From Paenibacillus agilis (lineage in GTDB: Bacteria > Bacillota > Bacilli > Paenibacillales > Paenibacillaceae), in contig NZ_VNJK01000003.1 of assembly GCF_007786455.1 (NCBI RefSeq), positions 372,001-436,000 on the forward strand: a stretch of DNA of 64,000 bases. The letters are read 5' to 3'. Under the pieces are notes generated by a model, which saw only the letters and a list, made by a program, of their open reading frames with translations, was not told where the DNA came from and made no database searches. Shown here in pieces: positions 24,327 through 32,956 of the stretch; position 1 is the first letter of the stretch, and each line of letters opens with the position of its first letter. Position numbers and translations under genes: made by a program.

Positions 24327-25388
24327 ATGACAGTGAAACAAGTGGAAGAGAATAGCGTAGAACAAGAACAGGTACTTACGGAAGAACAAGCTGAATTGAC
24401 ACGTATGTATGAAGCAGCGACAGCTTACAAGAAGTTGTCTCCTTGGAAGTGGATGTCCGATAATACGGTATTCGCGGTTAGAAATCCAGAAGATGAAGAG
24501 ATTGGCTACTGCAGCATTATGGGTACGAGCGAATCCTTGTATGGATTGGCTTTGTTCCGTGGTGCGGAGGGCTTGGAAAGCCTAAATGACATGCTTCTAG
24601 AGCGTGACGAGCGTTATGCATGGCTGCACCGTCAAAAGTGCATGATGGTAACGTATGAAGACCGTGCAGATATCGAGAAGCGCGACTGGCAAGAAATTAA
24701 AGACTTGGGCTTCAGCTTCCGCGGTAAGAACGCGTGGCCGATGTTCCGTGCTTTCGATCCAGGTCTTGTACCTTGGACGTTGAACCGTGAGCAAGTTCGC
24801 TTTATGACAACAGCTCTCGAGCAAGTGATGATCGTAGCAGAGCGTGTGAAAAAGGATGCAGAGACGCTTGCAGCACCGCGTTCTGGCCAAGTCCTTGTAC
24901 GTGAGCTAGAAAATGGTACGTGGAAAGATACATGGAGAGATCCAGACTTTATTCTTAAGCGTCCTGTTAAAGTTATGTGTGAAGATCAAGCTCGCTTAAA
25001 TGATGTGATGGAGCGCTTCCCGAACAAGAAAGGACATTGGGAAACGGAGTTCTTCTTTGCTCCTGTTGCGGTGCAAGGTGAGTCTGAGCGTCCTTACTAT
25101 CCACGTCTTTGTCTGTGGGTAGACCGTTTGGCACGTCAAGCTGTAGGCTTCCACTTGTCTTATGACGATAACTATGAGCAAGAGTTCCTTAACCACTTCC
25201 TTCAGCTGATTGAAGAAAAAGGTGCTCGTCCGCAAAAGCTTATCATTCGTACGAACGATACAGTGGACTTGCTTGAGAAGACAGCACAGCGTATGAAGAT
25301 CAAAATCGAGCGTGAGCCGAAGCTTGTTTATTTGGAAGAAGCACGTGACGACTTGTTCGAGTACTTTATGAAAAATGACAAGAAATAA
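24327..25388 (+). CDS. Conserved cytoplasmic protein of unknown function
   Basis: I do not recognise this 353-residue protein with certainty. It lacks a signal peptide or membrane span. It has an acidic N-terminus (VEENSVEQEQVLTEEQAEL), then an alpha/beta part with WKWMSDNTVFAVRNP and a central FFFAPVAVQGESERPYYPRL segment. The second half (RLCLWVDRLARQAVGFHLS, with RPQKLIIRTNDTVDLLE) looks like the plant-type DUF6930 domain found in several Firmicutes. Aromatic residues and tryptophans are frequent. It starts at ATG with GGAGGAGTTTTGAACTC before it and ends at a strong terminator, so it is monocistronic. Confidence 0.7.
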   Translation: MTVKQVEENSVEQEQVLTEEQAELTRMYEAATAYKKLSPWKWMSDNTVFAVRNPEDEEIGYCSIMGTSESLYGLALFRGAEGLESLNDMLLERDERYAWLHRQKCMMVTYEDRADIEKRDWQEIKDLGFSFRGKNAWPMFRAFDPGLVPWTLNREQVRFMTTALEQVMIVAERVKKDAETLAAPRSGQVLVRELENGTWKDTWRDPDFILKRPVKVMCEDQARLNDVMERFPNKKGHWETEFFFAPVAVQGESERPYYPRLCLWVDRLARQAVGFHLSYDDNYEQEFLNHFLQLIEEKGARPQKLIIRTNDTVDLLEKTAQRMKIKIEREPKLVYLEEARDDLFEYFMKNDKK

Positions 25389-25447
25389 AAGAATAAAGTT
25401 GTTCGCTATTCCACTTTGATTGAGTGTCAAGCTGGATGCGAATCTAT

Positions 25448-25502
25448 AAAAAATCGCTTTTCTTTTCCCTTTGAATATAGGGAGGAAGAAAGGCGATTTT
25501 TT
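25448..25502. terminator. Bidirectional terminator between two convergent genes
   Basis: AAAAAATCGC pairs with GCGATTTTTT and continues through TTTCTT with AAGAAA and CCCT with AGGG. The A/T runs on both sides let it stop transcripts from the unknown gene and from the LysR gene. Confidence 0.9.
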
Positions 25503-25523
25503 ATTCTCTATTCGTCCTTATGA

Positions 25524-26396
25524 TTACTGACGATAGTAGACTTGGCACAAGTCTATAAAATGCTGGGCTGCCTTAGAAAGATAACGATTTTTTAGCCATA
25601 TTAATACGGATGCAGAAGTAGAATCTTCGATTTTCACAGTTTGAACCTCAAATCCAGGATGCATTTGCAGCACGGTTTCTGGTATGATCGTTGAGGCAAA
25701 GCCAGACTGAACAAGATTCATAAGCAATGCGATGTCTGAACATTCACCGATAACATTCGGTGCTATATTTCTCCCCGTAAACTGTTCCATAATTAAACTG
25801 TGTACACCAAGCCCTTGGGTACTCGGTAAAATGAGGGGCACCTCCCGTAGCTGCTGCCATAGATCACTGTTAGTACATATGTTTTGTGTACCGGTGACAA
25901 AACAAAGGGATTCTTTTCGCAGCGGCATAACCGTAAACTCTTCCAGATTAAGTGGATAACGGATAATAGCAATTTCAATGGCCCGTTCCTTGATCATTTT
26001 GCACAGCTGAGCGGACTCATTTTGCTGTATTTTATAAGTGATTTTCGGATATTTGTCGCGAAACGTTTGCAGTAGCTTTGGAAGGATGTTATCCGATAGC
26101 GTATTTACGCCAAATGCTAGCTGACCTCGAATTCCACTGCCGATTTCTTTAACTTCGATCTCACTCTCTTCCATGAACTGAACAATTCGAAGTGCGTGTT
26201 CGTACAACGATTTTCCTGCACTAGTCAGCTCGATGCCAGAGCGATGGCGCTTAACCAATTGGACATTAAGCTCTTGCTCTAGCTGCTTTAGCTGTTGACT
26301 GAGCGGTGGTTGTGCCATACAGAGCTTGGCGGCAGCCCCGGTGATTGTCCGCTCTTCCGCGATAGCAATAAAATATCTCAGTTGTCTAATATCCAC
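25524..26396 (-). CDS. LysR-type transcriptional regulator
   Basis: The 290-residue protein has the LTTR N-terminal winged helix (MDIRQLRYFIAIAEE, then AAAKLCMAQPPLSQQLKQLE as recognition helix, then a linker helix). A periplasmic-binding-like effector domain follows. It starts at GTG, with GGAAGGAG about 12 bases upstream. It is divergent from the ankyrin lipoprotein and amidohydrolase genes across 123 bp, the normal arrangement for an LTTR and its target operon, so those two genes are probable targets. The inducer is unknown. Confidence 0.9.
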   Translation of the reverse strand: MDIRQLRYFIAIAEERTITGAAAKLCMAQPPLSQQLKQLEQELNVQLVKRHRSGIELTSAGKSLYEHALRIVQFMEESEIEVKEIGSGIRGQLAFGVNTLSDNILPKLLQTFRDKYPKITYKIQQNESAQLCKMIKERAIEIAIIRYPLNLEEFTVMPLRKESLCFVTGTQNICTNSDLWQQLREVPLILPSTQGLGVHSLIMEQFTGRNIAPNVIGECSDIALLMNLVQSGFASTIIPETVLQMHPGFEVQTVKIEDSTSASVLIWLKNRYLSKAAQHFIDLCQVYYRQ

Positions 26397-26519
26397 GATA
26401 AGCGTAACGCTCCTTCCATACTAAATTCATATACAAAAGTAACTATATCAATATTTTTCATATATTTTGTTCCATGGTAGCATAAAAAGCATTACCAAGA
26501 AAAGGCGAGGTGAAGCATC

Positions 26520-27263
26520 ATGCCGAGAGCGTTCATAATCGTATTATCTGGTGTTTTGCTGATGGGCTGTTCAATCGAGCCGTCTCCAAAAGAAAAGGAA
26601 AATTCCGTGTCTTCCGAACAGCCTCAAAAACAAGAGCCAACCTCTTCGAAAACGAACGATGAAAAGGTCTTGAATGAAGCATTGTTGGCTGCAGCTGAAA
26701 AGGGAGAAACAACAGAAGTGCTTCAACGTCTTAAAAACGGTGCGGATATTAATACGAGAGATAAGGATGGTCGCACACCCGTTATGCTAGCTACTGTAGG
26801 CAATCATCCTGTTACGGTCAAGGTACTGTTGGATCGTGGGGCTGACGTTAACATTCAAGATGATCGTAAAGACAACCCGTATTTATATGCCGGGGCGGAA
26901 GGGTTAACGGAAGTTCTCAAGCTGGCGATTGAAGCAGGTGCGGATACCAAGCTGACGAACCGCTATGGTGGTACCGCTCTCATTCCTGCAGCGGAACATG
27001 CGCATTTAGACATTATTGAGTACTTAGTACAGCATTCGGATGTAGATATTAATCATGTTAACAATCTTGGCTGGACGGCATTGATGGAAGCAATTGTGCT
27101 GGGCAGCGGAGGAGAAGAACACCAGCGAGTAGTTGAAATGCTTATTCAGTACGGTGCTGATGTAAATATTCCAGATATAGATGGTGTTTCGGCGTTAGAG
27201 CATGCGAAATCTAGAGGATACGATGAAATTGAAAAGATGCTAGTAGCCGCAGGAGCAAAATAG
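26520..27263 (+). CDS. Ankyrin-repeat lipoprotein
   Basis: The 247-residue protein has a lipobox (VLLMGCS, cysteine at residue 17) and a Ser/Lys/Glu-rich spacer of about 35 residues. Five or so ankyrin repeats follow (LNEALLAAAEKGETTEVLQR, DKDGRTPVMLATVG, NRYGGTALIPAAEHAHLDII, NNLGWTALMEAI, DIDGVSALEHAKSRG). Ankyrin repeats mediate protein-protein contacts. It should sit outside the membrane, anchored by lipid. Start ATG follows GAGGTGAAGCATC. It is 58 nt upstream of the amidohydrolase gene and likely co-transcribed. Confidence 0.85.
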   Translation: MPRAFIIVLSGVLLMGCSIEPSPKEKENSVSSEQPQKQEPTSSKTNDEKVLNEALLAAAEKGETTEVLQRLKNGADINTRDKDGRTPVMLATVGNHPVTVKVLLDRGADVNIQDDRKDNPYLYAGAEGLTEVLKLAIEAGADTKLTNRYGGTALIPAAEHAHLDIIEYLVQHSDVDINHVNNLGWTALMEAIVLGSGGEEHQRVVEMLIQYGADVNIPDIDGVSALEHAKSRGYDEIEKMLVAAGAK

Positions 27264-27321
27264 AAGGTAAAACGAATCCCAAGATGGATCCCGATATTTC
27301 AGTCACTAGGAGGAAAATAAC

Positions 27322-28545
27322 ATGAATGCATCTACGTATTGGCTTACGAATGTTTTGTTAGAGGTAGCTTTTGAAAAAGAGCAAGATGTGGTTGTAGGGA
27401 CACAGACAGCACTTCATCATATCCAAGTCAAAGAAGGCGTAATTGCTAATATTATTGCTGCTGGTCAATTGCCGGATGATGGAATTCCACATGTGGATGC
27501 AAAAGGTTTGCTTATGCTTCCCTCGTTTAAGGAGATGCATATTCATATCGACAAAACGTACTATGGTGGACCTTGGAAGGCGGTACGACCGGCTGCAAGT
27601 ATTTTCGATCGATTGGCGGAAGAACAGGTCATCCTTAAGCAGCAGCTGCCTACAGTGAAGGAGCGAGCTGCAAAAATGCTCGACTTGCTGCTTGGCAACG
27701 GGGCAACTCATATTCGAACACATGTCAACGTCGATCCAATCGTCGAGACCAAAAATATGGAGCTAACGCTGCAAGTACTTGGCGATTACGCTGGCAAGCT
27801 GACGGCAGAGAGTGTTGCTTTCCCGCAGCATGGGCTGCTTAAATCTTCATCTGTAGAGCGAGTAAAGAGTGCAATGAGACTTGGGGCTACCCATGTTGGA
27901 GCTGTTGATCCAGCGGTTGTCGATGATAACATTGAGATGTCCTTGGCTACGCTGATGGATATTGCTGTTCAGTTCGATGCAGGTATTGATCTGCATTTGC
28001 ATGAGCGCAATCAACTGGGTCTTTATACGATGAACAAGCTGGCTGATTTGACAGAGGAAGCAGGCTGGCAAGGACGTGTGACGGTGAGTCATGCATTTGG
28101 ATTTGCAGGTCCTGTAACGAAGGCGGCAGAGCAGTTGGCTGAACGCTTTGCGGAACTAGGCATATCGATTTCGTCTACCGTACCAATCGGAGCGGTACAG
28201 ATGCCTATTCCGATGCTTCGTGAAAAAGGAGTTCTTGTCGAGCTTGGAAATGACAGTATTACAGATCACTGGTCACCGTTCGGAACAGGGGACATGCTTG
28301 AAAAGGCTAATCGTATGTCAGAATTGTATGGTTATGCAGATGAATACTCATTATCTCGTGCAATTACTTGTATTACAGGAGGCGTCACTCCGCTGGATAA
28401 TGACGGGAAGCAGGTATGGCCTGTTCAAGGAGCCCTTGCGGATGCAGTCTTCGTAAAGGCTAGCTGCTCCGCTGAGGCGGTTGCTCGTCGTTCGGAGCGA
28501 CGTGCAGTTATGTTTATGGGACAAGTCGTAGCTGGAGCATTTTAA
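27322..28545 (+). CDS. Amidohydrolase-superfamily protein, cytosine-deaminase-like
   Basis: The 407-residue protein has the metal-dependent amidohydrolase layout: HIHIDKTYYGG near residue 75 (the H-x-H motif with H-I-D-K as in cytosine deaminase CodA), HVNVDP, GIDLHLHERN (metal His), VSHAFGFA (second metal His) and LGNDSITDHWSPFG (catalytic Asp, with D-x-x-x-D-x-W as in CodA). The substrate is likely a cyclic amine or nitrogen heterocycle. I cannot say which. It starts at ATG after AGGAGGAAAATAAC. With the ankyrin lipoprotein it is the probable target of the divergent LysR regulator. Confidence 0.85.
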   Translation: MNASTYWLTNVLLEVAFEKEQDVVVGTQTALHHIQVKEGVIANIIAAGQLPDDGIPHVDAKGLLMLPSFKEMHIHIDKTYYGGPWKAVRPAASIFDRLAEEQVILKQQLPTVKERAAKMLDLLLGNGATHIRTHVNVDPIVETKNMELTLQVLGDYAGKLTAESVAFPQHGLLKSSSVERVKSAMRLGATHVGAVDPAVVDDNIEMSLATLMDIAVQFDAGIDLHLHERNQLGLYTMNKLADLTEEAGWQGRVTVSHAFGFAGPVTKAAEQLAERFAELGISISSTVPIGAVQMPIPMLREKGVLVELGNDSITDHWSPFGTGDMLEKANRMSELYGYADEYSLSRAITCITGGVTPLDNDGKQVWPVQGALADAVFVKASCSAEAVARRSERRAVMFMGQVVAGAF

Positions 28546-28607
28546 TAGCTAAGCACTATTAGAAGCAGGTTCATGCTTGATGGATGATGAAATAGATGCA
28601 AAGATAC

Positions 28608-28633
28608 AAAGGAGCGGCTGAGCCGCTCCTTTT
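28608..28633 (+). terminator. Intrinsic terminator after the amidohydrolase gene
   Basis: A 10-12 bp GC-rich stem, AAAGGAGCGG with CCGCTCCTTT around CTGAG, is followed by TTTCG. It lies 60 nt after the stop. Confidence 0.8.
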
Positions 28634-28741
28634 CGATATCTGGGGGAATGTCGATAGGTGATATTTCACTATCAGAGCCAGATTCGTATTTTAAGATAAC
28701 GAGAAGATACAATAATAAATAACCAAATAAGGGGTGATCGA

Positions 28742-30223
28742 ATGACGATACGACTGCGCTTGTTGCTATCTTATACAGCGATGCTCATGACAACGGTTAT
28801 TATGTTTGCTATCGCAGCAGTACTCATTACGGTAGCGTTGACGGGTGATATACGGAGCATGAAGGACTTTTATCAAATTCATTACTCCATTTCCCCCCTA
28901 ACAGAGCAGGAAGAGACATTGTATCAGGATTTAAAATATATAGCGAAAAACAATCCAGATCAGCTCACAGAAGAGAAGCTATTACAAGAATATGATTTTG
29001 AGCTTCGGAAAAAGCAGGCAGGACTTCATGTGCGGAAAGGGAATGATACGGTATTTTTATCGGGGATATGGAATGATCCCAATCTGACGCAGGCACTGCC
29101 AGCCTATGATCCTACTAATGTGAAGCTTCGCAATACGGTGAACGTAGATAATCGATTCTACGCGTACATGAAATTTGATTTTACATTTTCAGATGGGCAG
29201 CCAGGCGGCATGTATGTCATTAGAGAGTTAAGCCCCTATACAGCATTGACGCAAAATCTATTTCCGGTACTAATTGGGTTGTTGTTCGTCATTATCGCGG
29301 TGGCAAACGGGCTCTTATACTATTTCGTAACGAGGAGCATTACAAAGCCGCTTAGTCGTCTTCGTGAATCCGCTGAGAAAATACGAGATGGAGACCTGAA
29401 CTTCGAGATCGCCTCCGGTTCGAATGATGAGGTTGGGCAGCTGAGTCAAGCATTCGAGGATATGCGGCAGCGATTAAAGGAGTCGATAGATCTTCAACTG
29501 CAGTATGAGGATAATCGCAAGCAGCTTATTGCAAACATTTCGCATGATTTAAAAACACCGCTCACGACGATCAAAGGATATATCGAAGGGATACGTGACG
29601 GAGTGCCGGATACACAGGAGAAAATGGACAAGTACACAGGTACGATTTTTTCCAAAGTTGTTCATATGGATCAGATGATTGATGAATTGTTCCTATTCTC
29701 AAAACTAGACCTGAAGCGCCTGCCGTTCACGTTTGAAGAAGTGGATCTCGCGTTATTTCTAAAAGACTGCGTGGATGAATATAGGCTGGATCTGATGAGT
29801 AGAGGTATTGAGATTGAGTTAAATGAGCCTGATAATGGAACACGTCCCATTATCGCTAAAGTGGATCGTGAGAAATTAATGCGGACGATGAATAACATCA
29901 TTAGTAATTCGATTAAGCATATGGACAAAGCATATAAAAAAATCGAGATTCGATACGAGCCGCACTCAAATGACAATGTGGTAACGGTTGCGATTTCGGA
30001 TAATGGTATAGGTATCGAACCAGAAGCAGTACCGTTTATTTTCGATCGATTCTACTGCGCCGATCCTTCCCGCACGCAAGGAGGCAGCGGTCTCGGGCTT
30101 GCCATTGCGAAGCAAATTGTGCATGGACACAGTGGAGAGATTTGGGCAGAGAGTGAGCAGGGACAGGGTACCGTTATTACTTTTACCTTGCAGCGAATAC
30201 GAAGACAGGAGGGCTCTGTATGA
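28742..30223 (+). CDS. Sensor histidine kinase of a two-component system
   Basis: The 493-residue membrane kinase has an N-terminal span, an extracytoplasmic sensor of about 140 residues and a second span near residue 190 (LIGLLFVIIAVANGLLYYF). A HAMP domain follows (ITKPLSRLRESAEKIRDGDL), then the H box NISHDLKTPLTTIKGY with the phosphorylated His268. The ATP-binding part contains NNIISNSIKHM (N box), DNGIGIE (G1), FDRFYCADPS (F) and GGSGLGLAIAK (G2). All motifs are intact. Its stop overlaps the start of the response regulator by ATGA. Confidence 0.93.
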   Translation: MTIRLRLLLSYTAMLMTTVIMFAIAAVLITVALTGDIRSMKDFYQIHYSISPLTEQEETLYQDLKYIAKNNPDQLTEEKLLQEYDFELRKKQAGLHVRKGNDTVFLSGIWNDPNLTQALPAYDPTNVKLRNTVNVDNRFYAYMKFDFTFSDGQPGGMYVIRELSPYTALTQNLFPVLIGLLFVIIAVANGLLYYFVTRSITKPLSRLRESAEKIRDGDLNFEIASGSNDEVGQLSQAFEDMRQRLKESIDLQLQYEDNRKQLIANISHDLKTPLTTIKGYIEGIRDGVPDTQEKMDKYTGTIFSKVVHMDQMIDELFLFSKLDLKRLPFTFEEVDLALFLKDCVDEYRLDLMSRGIEIELNEPDNGTRPIIAKVDREKLMRTMNNIISNSIKHMDKAYKKIEIRYEPHSNDNVVTVAISDNGIGIEPEAVPFIFDRFYCADPSRTQGGSGLGLAIAKQIVHGHSGEIWAESEQGQGTVITFTLQRIRRQEGSV

Positions 30224-30911
30224 AATCGATTCTGATTATTGAAGATGAGCCGAGCATTGCTGAGCTGCAAAAGGACTACTACGAACTGAGCGGCATGAAG
30301 GCCGATATTTGCCATGATGGAGAAGAGGGGTTAAAGCGTGCTTTGGAAGGCGATTACGATCTCATCGTGCTGGATTTGGCCTTGCCGAAACGGGATGGCT
30401 ATGAAATTTGCAAGCAAATTCGAGCGGTGAAGGAAATACCGATTCTAATGGTATCCGCCAAAAAAGAAGAGATAGATAAAATTAGAGGTCTCCATCTAGG
30501 AGCGGACGACTACATTACGAAACCTTTCAGTCCGAGTGAGCTCGTAGCACGGGTTAGGGCGCATTTAGGCCGCTACGAGCGGCTAACGGGCAAACAGCAA
30601 CCAGCACAACAGACGAGATTCGAATTCGCGGATTACTTATTGATAAAATATCTCGTCGCGTATATGTGAATGGACAGGAAGCGGTTATGACGACGAAGGA
30701 ATTCGACCTGTTAACGTATATGGCGACTCATCTCAATCGGGTGTTTAGCAAAGAGCAATTATTTGATCAATTGTGGGGCTTTGACTCGATTGGCGATATT
30801 TCCACTGTAATCGTACACATACGGCGAATTCGTGAGAAAATTGAGCTGGACCCATCCAATCCACAATATATCGAAACGATTTGGGGAGCGGGTTATCGCT
30901 TTAATGTGTAG
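30220..30911 (+). pseudogene. OmpR-type response regulator split by a frameshift
   Basis: The frame from 30220 encodes a complete receiver domain (phosphoacceptor Asp52 in LIVLDLALP, then the KPF signature) and ends at 30669 after an out-of-frame tail. The winged-helix output domain continues in the -1 frame (DEIRIRGLLIDKISRRVY, then TKEFDLLTYMATHLNRVFSK and YIETIWGAGYRFNV) to 30911. One missing base, somewhere between about 30570 and 30640 in the linker, accounts for the split. No standard slippery heptamer is visible there, so I read it as a mutation or a sequencing error, not programmed frameshifting. Both halves are well conserved, so the change is recent. Confidence 0.8.
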
Positions 30912-30918
30912 TGGGATA

Positions 30919-31031
30919 TGTGACGAACGAAATCTGTAACGGACTGTGTAATGCCATGTGTAACGTCATAGTGATGCAAATGTAATGATTTGAATATGTA
31001 TTCCGTTATTTAATCTTTTGTTAATCTTTTG
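30919..31031 (+). promoter_or_regulatory. Array of short direct repeats upstream of the second SLH gene
   Basis: TGTAACG or TGTAATG occurs at 30935, 30947, 30959 and 30981 (spacing 12, 12, 22), with a weaker TGTGACG at 30919. The 11-mer TTAATCTTTTG is then repeated perfectly in tandem at 31010 and 31021. Repeats spaced by about one helical turn are typical of OmpR-family operators. The nearest regulator is the split response regulator just upstream. Confidence 0.6.
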
Positions 31032-31118
31032 TTCAGTATGAGTTTCTTTTTCCTCTGTAAAGTGGTTGTTAGACACATTACAACGACAAGACACTTTACA
31101 CTTAAGGAGGAAGAACCT

Positions 31119-32633
31119 ATGACACCAAATACAAAGAAGGTTGCTGCTTTCGTGGTAGCGGCGACATTGATTACCGGATATGCAGGGCCATTGGCAGTTC
31201 CTGCGCAGGCTGCTTCTGCTAAAGCAGTGGCTGCTACCTTTAAGGACTTTAAGGATCTTTCACAAGATAGTGAATACGCTCAAGCTATTCAAGCTATGAT
31301 CGAGCAAAAGGTCATCGCAGGATATAAAGATAACACGATTAAGCCTAACCAACATGTGAATCGCGCTGAACTGGCGAAGATGATCGTACTCGCGCTTGAA
31401 TTGGAGCAGGCAACTGCTGGTGAAGATGATGGTTATGCTGATGTCGCTCCAGGACAATGGTTCCATCGTTATGCAGCCACGTTGACTAAGAACGGTGTTC
31501 AAGTGGATTCGGACAAGTTCCAGCCGCATAAACAAGTGACGCAGCAGGAATTGGTCAACATGTTAGCTAGTGTCTTGGAAAAAGACGGGGATGAAATTCA
31601 AGCTTGGATGAGCAACTATGAAGGGAACAAGCATGTGACTCGTGCACAAGCTGCTCAAATCCTTTATCAAGCACAGCAAGTGAAGTCTTCTGAGACAGTT
31701 ATCACGAACATTACACCGTTGAACTCGGTAACGTTGCAAGTGACATTTTCAAAGCCGTTGACAGCAGAAGAAGTGAATCTTGATAATGCATCGAAGAACT
31801 TCGTGTTCGATAATGATTTGAAAATTGTGAACGTTCCTCAGTTGAAGACAGGTGCAACGCAGACATACATCGTGCCAACGACAACTCAAAAAGCAGGAAC
31901 AGCTTATACGTTGAAGTATGGCGATGAAAAGGCAGTTAGCTTTGCAGGAACAGCTGAGAAAATTCAACTAAGCAGTGTTCAACAAGTAACAAACGATACC
32001 GTTCAAGTTATATCGAACCGTGCGGATGGTGTTGTTGACTATGGCTACGTCATTGCAGCTTATCGTAATGGCCGCGGTGCATTGGCGATGCAGTTGGACG
32101 AGAATAACCATGTAGATGGTGTAACGTATGAAATCATTCCATCTTTGCGCAGCCGCACAGCAACATTGACACCAAACAATGGTGGTGCAGCAATCATAGC
32201 GAACTATGTGCCATTTACACAGTCTACTGATGGACGTCAAGCACCTAAGTTCCGCCTACCGCAAGGTACGACGCTTCAGCCAGGCGTTACTTACACCATT
32301 ACATCTGACTGGATGGAAGTGAAGAATGCGACGTTTACGGCTAGTGAAGTAGCACCACTTGCGTTGCAATCTGCGAAGCAAGTATCTCCAACCTCGTTGG
32401 AAGTGACATTGACAGCTGATCCACAAGACGAGTTGCTAGCAGGTCGCAGCGTGACCCTTACAGCAGCAGATGGCAGCCAACTAACAGCAACGTACAAGTT
32501 CTCTTCCCGTAAGGGTGCAACAGGTACGTTCGATATCGCTAACAACGGCCAATTGAAGTCAGGTACAACATACACAGTAACGGCTGTGAATGGCTGGGCG
32601 ACAGCGAATCAAGTAATACTAGCGGTGCAATAA
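31119..32633 (+). CDS. Exported SLH-domain surface protein
   Basis: The 504-residue protein has a signal peptide (MTPNTKKVAAFVVAATLITG, cleavage near residue 32 after PAQA). SLH repeats follow: FKDFKDLSQDSEYAQAIQAM with AGYKDNTIKPNQHVNRAEL, then YADVAPGQWFHRYAATL, then a third shortened one (NKHVTRAQAAQILYQ). The remaining 320 residues are beta-rich Ig-like segments (TNITPLNSVTLQVTFSKPL resembles a SbsC-type or bacterial Ig domain), as in S-layer proteins. ATG 31119 follows AAGGAGGAAGAACC. The longer upstream frame has no signal sequence. It is next to the repeat array and the two-component system. Confidence 0.87.
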   Translation: MTPNTKKVAAFVVAATLITGYAGPLAVPAQAASAKAVAATFKDFKDLSQDSEYAQAIQAMIEQKVIAGYKDNTIKPNQHVNRAELAKMIVLALELEQATAGEDDGYADVAPGQWFHRYAATLTKNGVQVDSDKFQPHKQVTQQELVNMLASVLEKDGDEIQAWMSNYEGNKHVTRAQAAQILYQAQQVKSSETVITNITPLNSVTLQVTFSKPLTAEEVNLDNASKNFVFDNDLKIVNVPQLKTGATQTYIVPTTTQKAGTAYTLKYGDEKAVSFAGTAEKIQLSSVQQVTNDTVQVISNRADGVVDYGYVIAAYRNGRGALAMQLDENNHVDGVTYEIIPSLRSRTATLTPNNGGAAIIANYVPFTQSTDGRQAPKFRLPQGTTLQPGVTYTITSDWMEVKNATFTASEVAPLALQSAKQVSPTSLEVTLTADPQDELLAGRSVTLTAADGSQLTATYKFSSRKGATGTFDIANNGQLKSGTTYTVTAVNGWATANQVILAVQ

Positions 32634-32714
32634 ATACAACATAGAATTAACTGGACGAGACTACACGTATTAGATGTAACCCCTTCCTTCATCTTATAAG
32701 TGACCGTTTTATAT

Positions 32715-32767
32715 AAAGAGGCTATAGCGTTTTCCGGATCGATTTCGGGAAGCTTATAGCCTCTTTT
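32715..32767 (+). terminator. Intrinsic terminator after the SLH gene
   Basis: AAAGAGGCTATA pairs with TATAGCCTCTTT around a structured loop, followed by TTTGC. Confidence 0.8.
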
Positions 32768-32956
32768 TGCTTGGAGTCCTATGGTATGTCACGTGTGTAC
32801 GTATGCCTTGTATGAAGTGACGTTTTATAAATGTAAGGTGTATGCAGCCAGAGCAGCGAGAGAATACACTATTAATCTGTGAATGTGGATGGATTAAACA
32901 AGAGAGTATATTCATAGAAGATAAATGTTAAAAGATAAACGCTGTGAAAGTATGTC

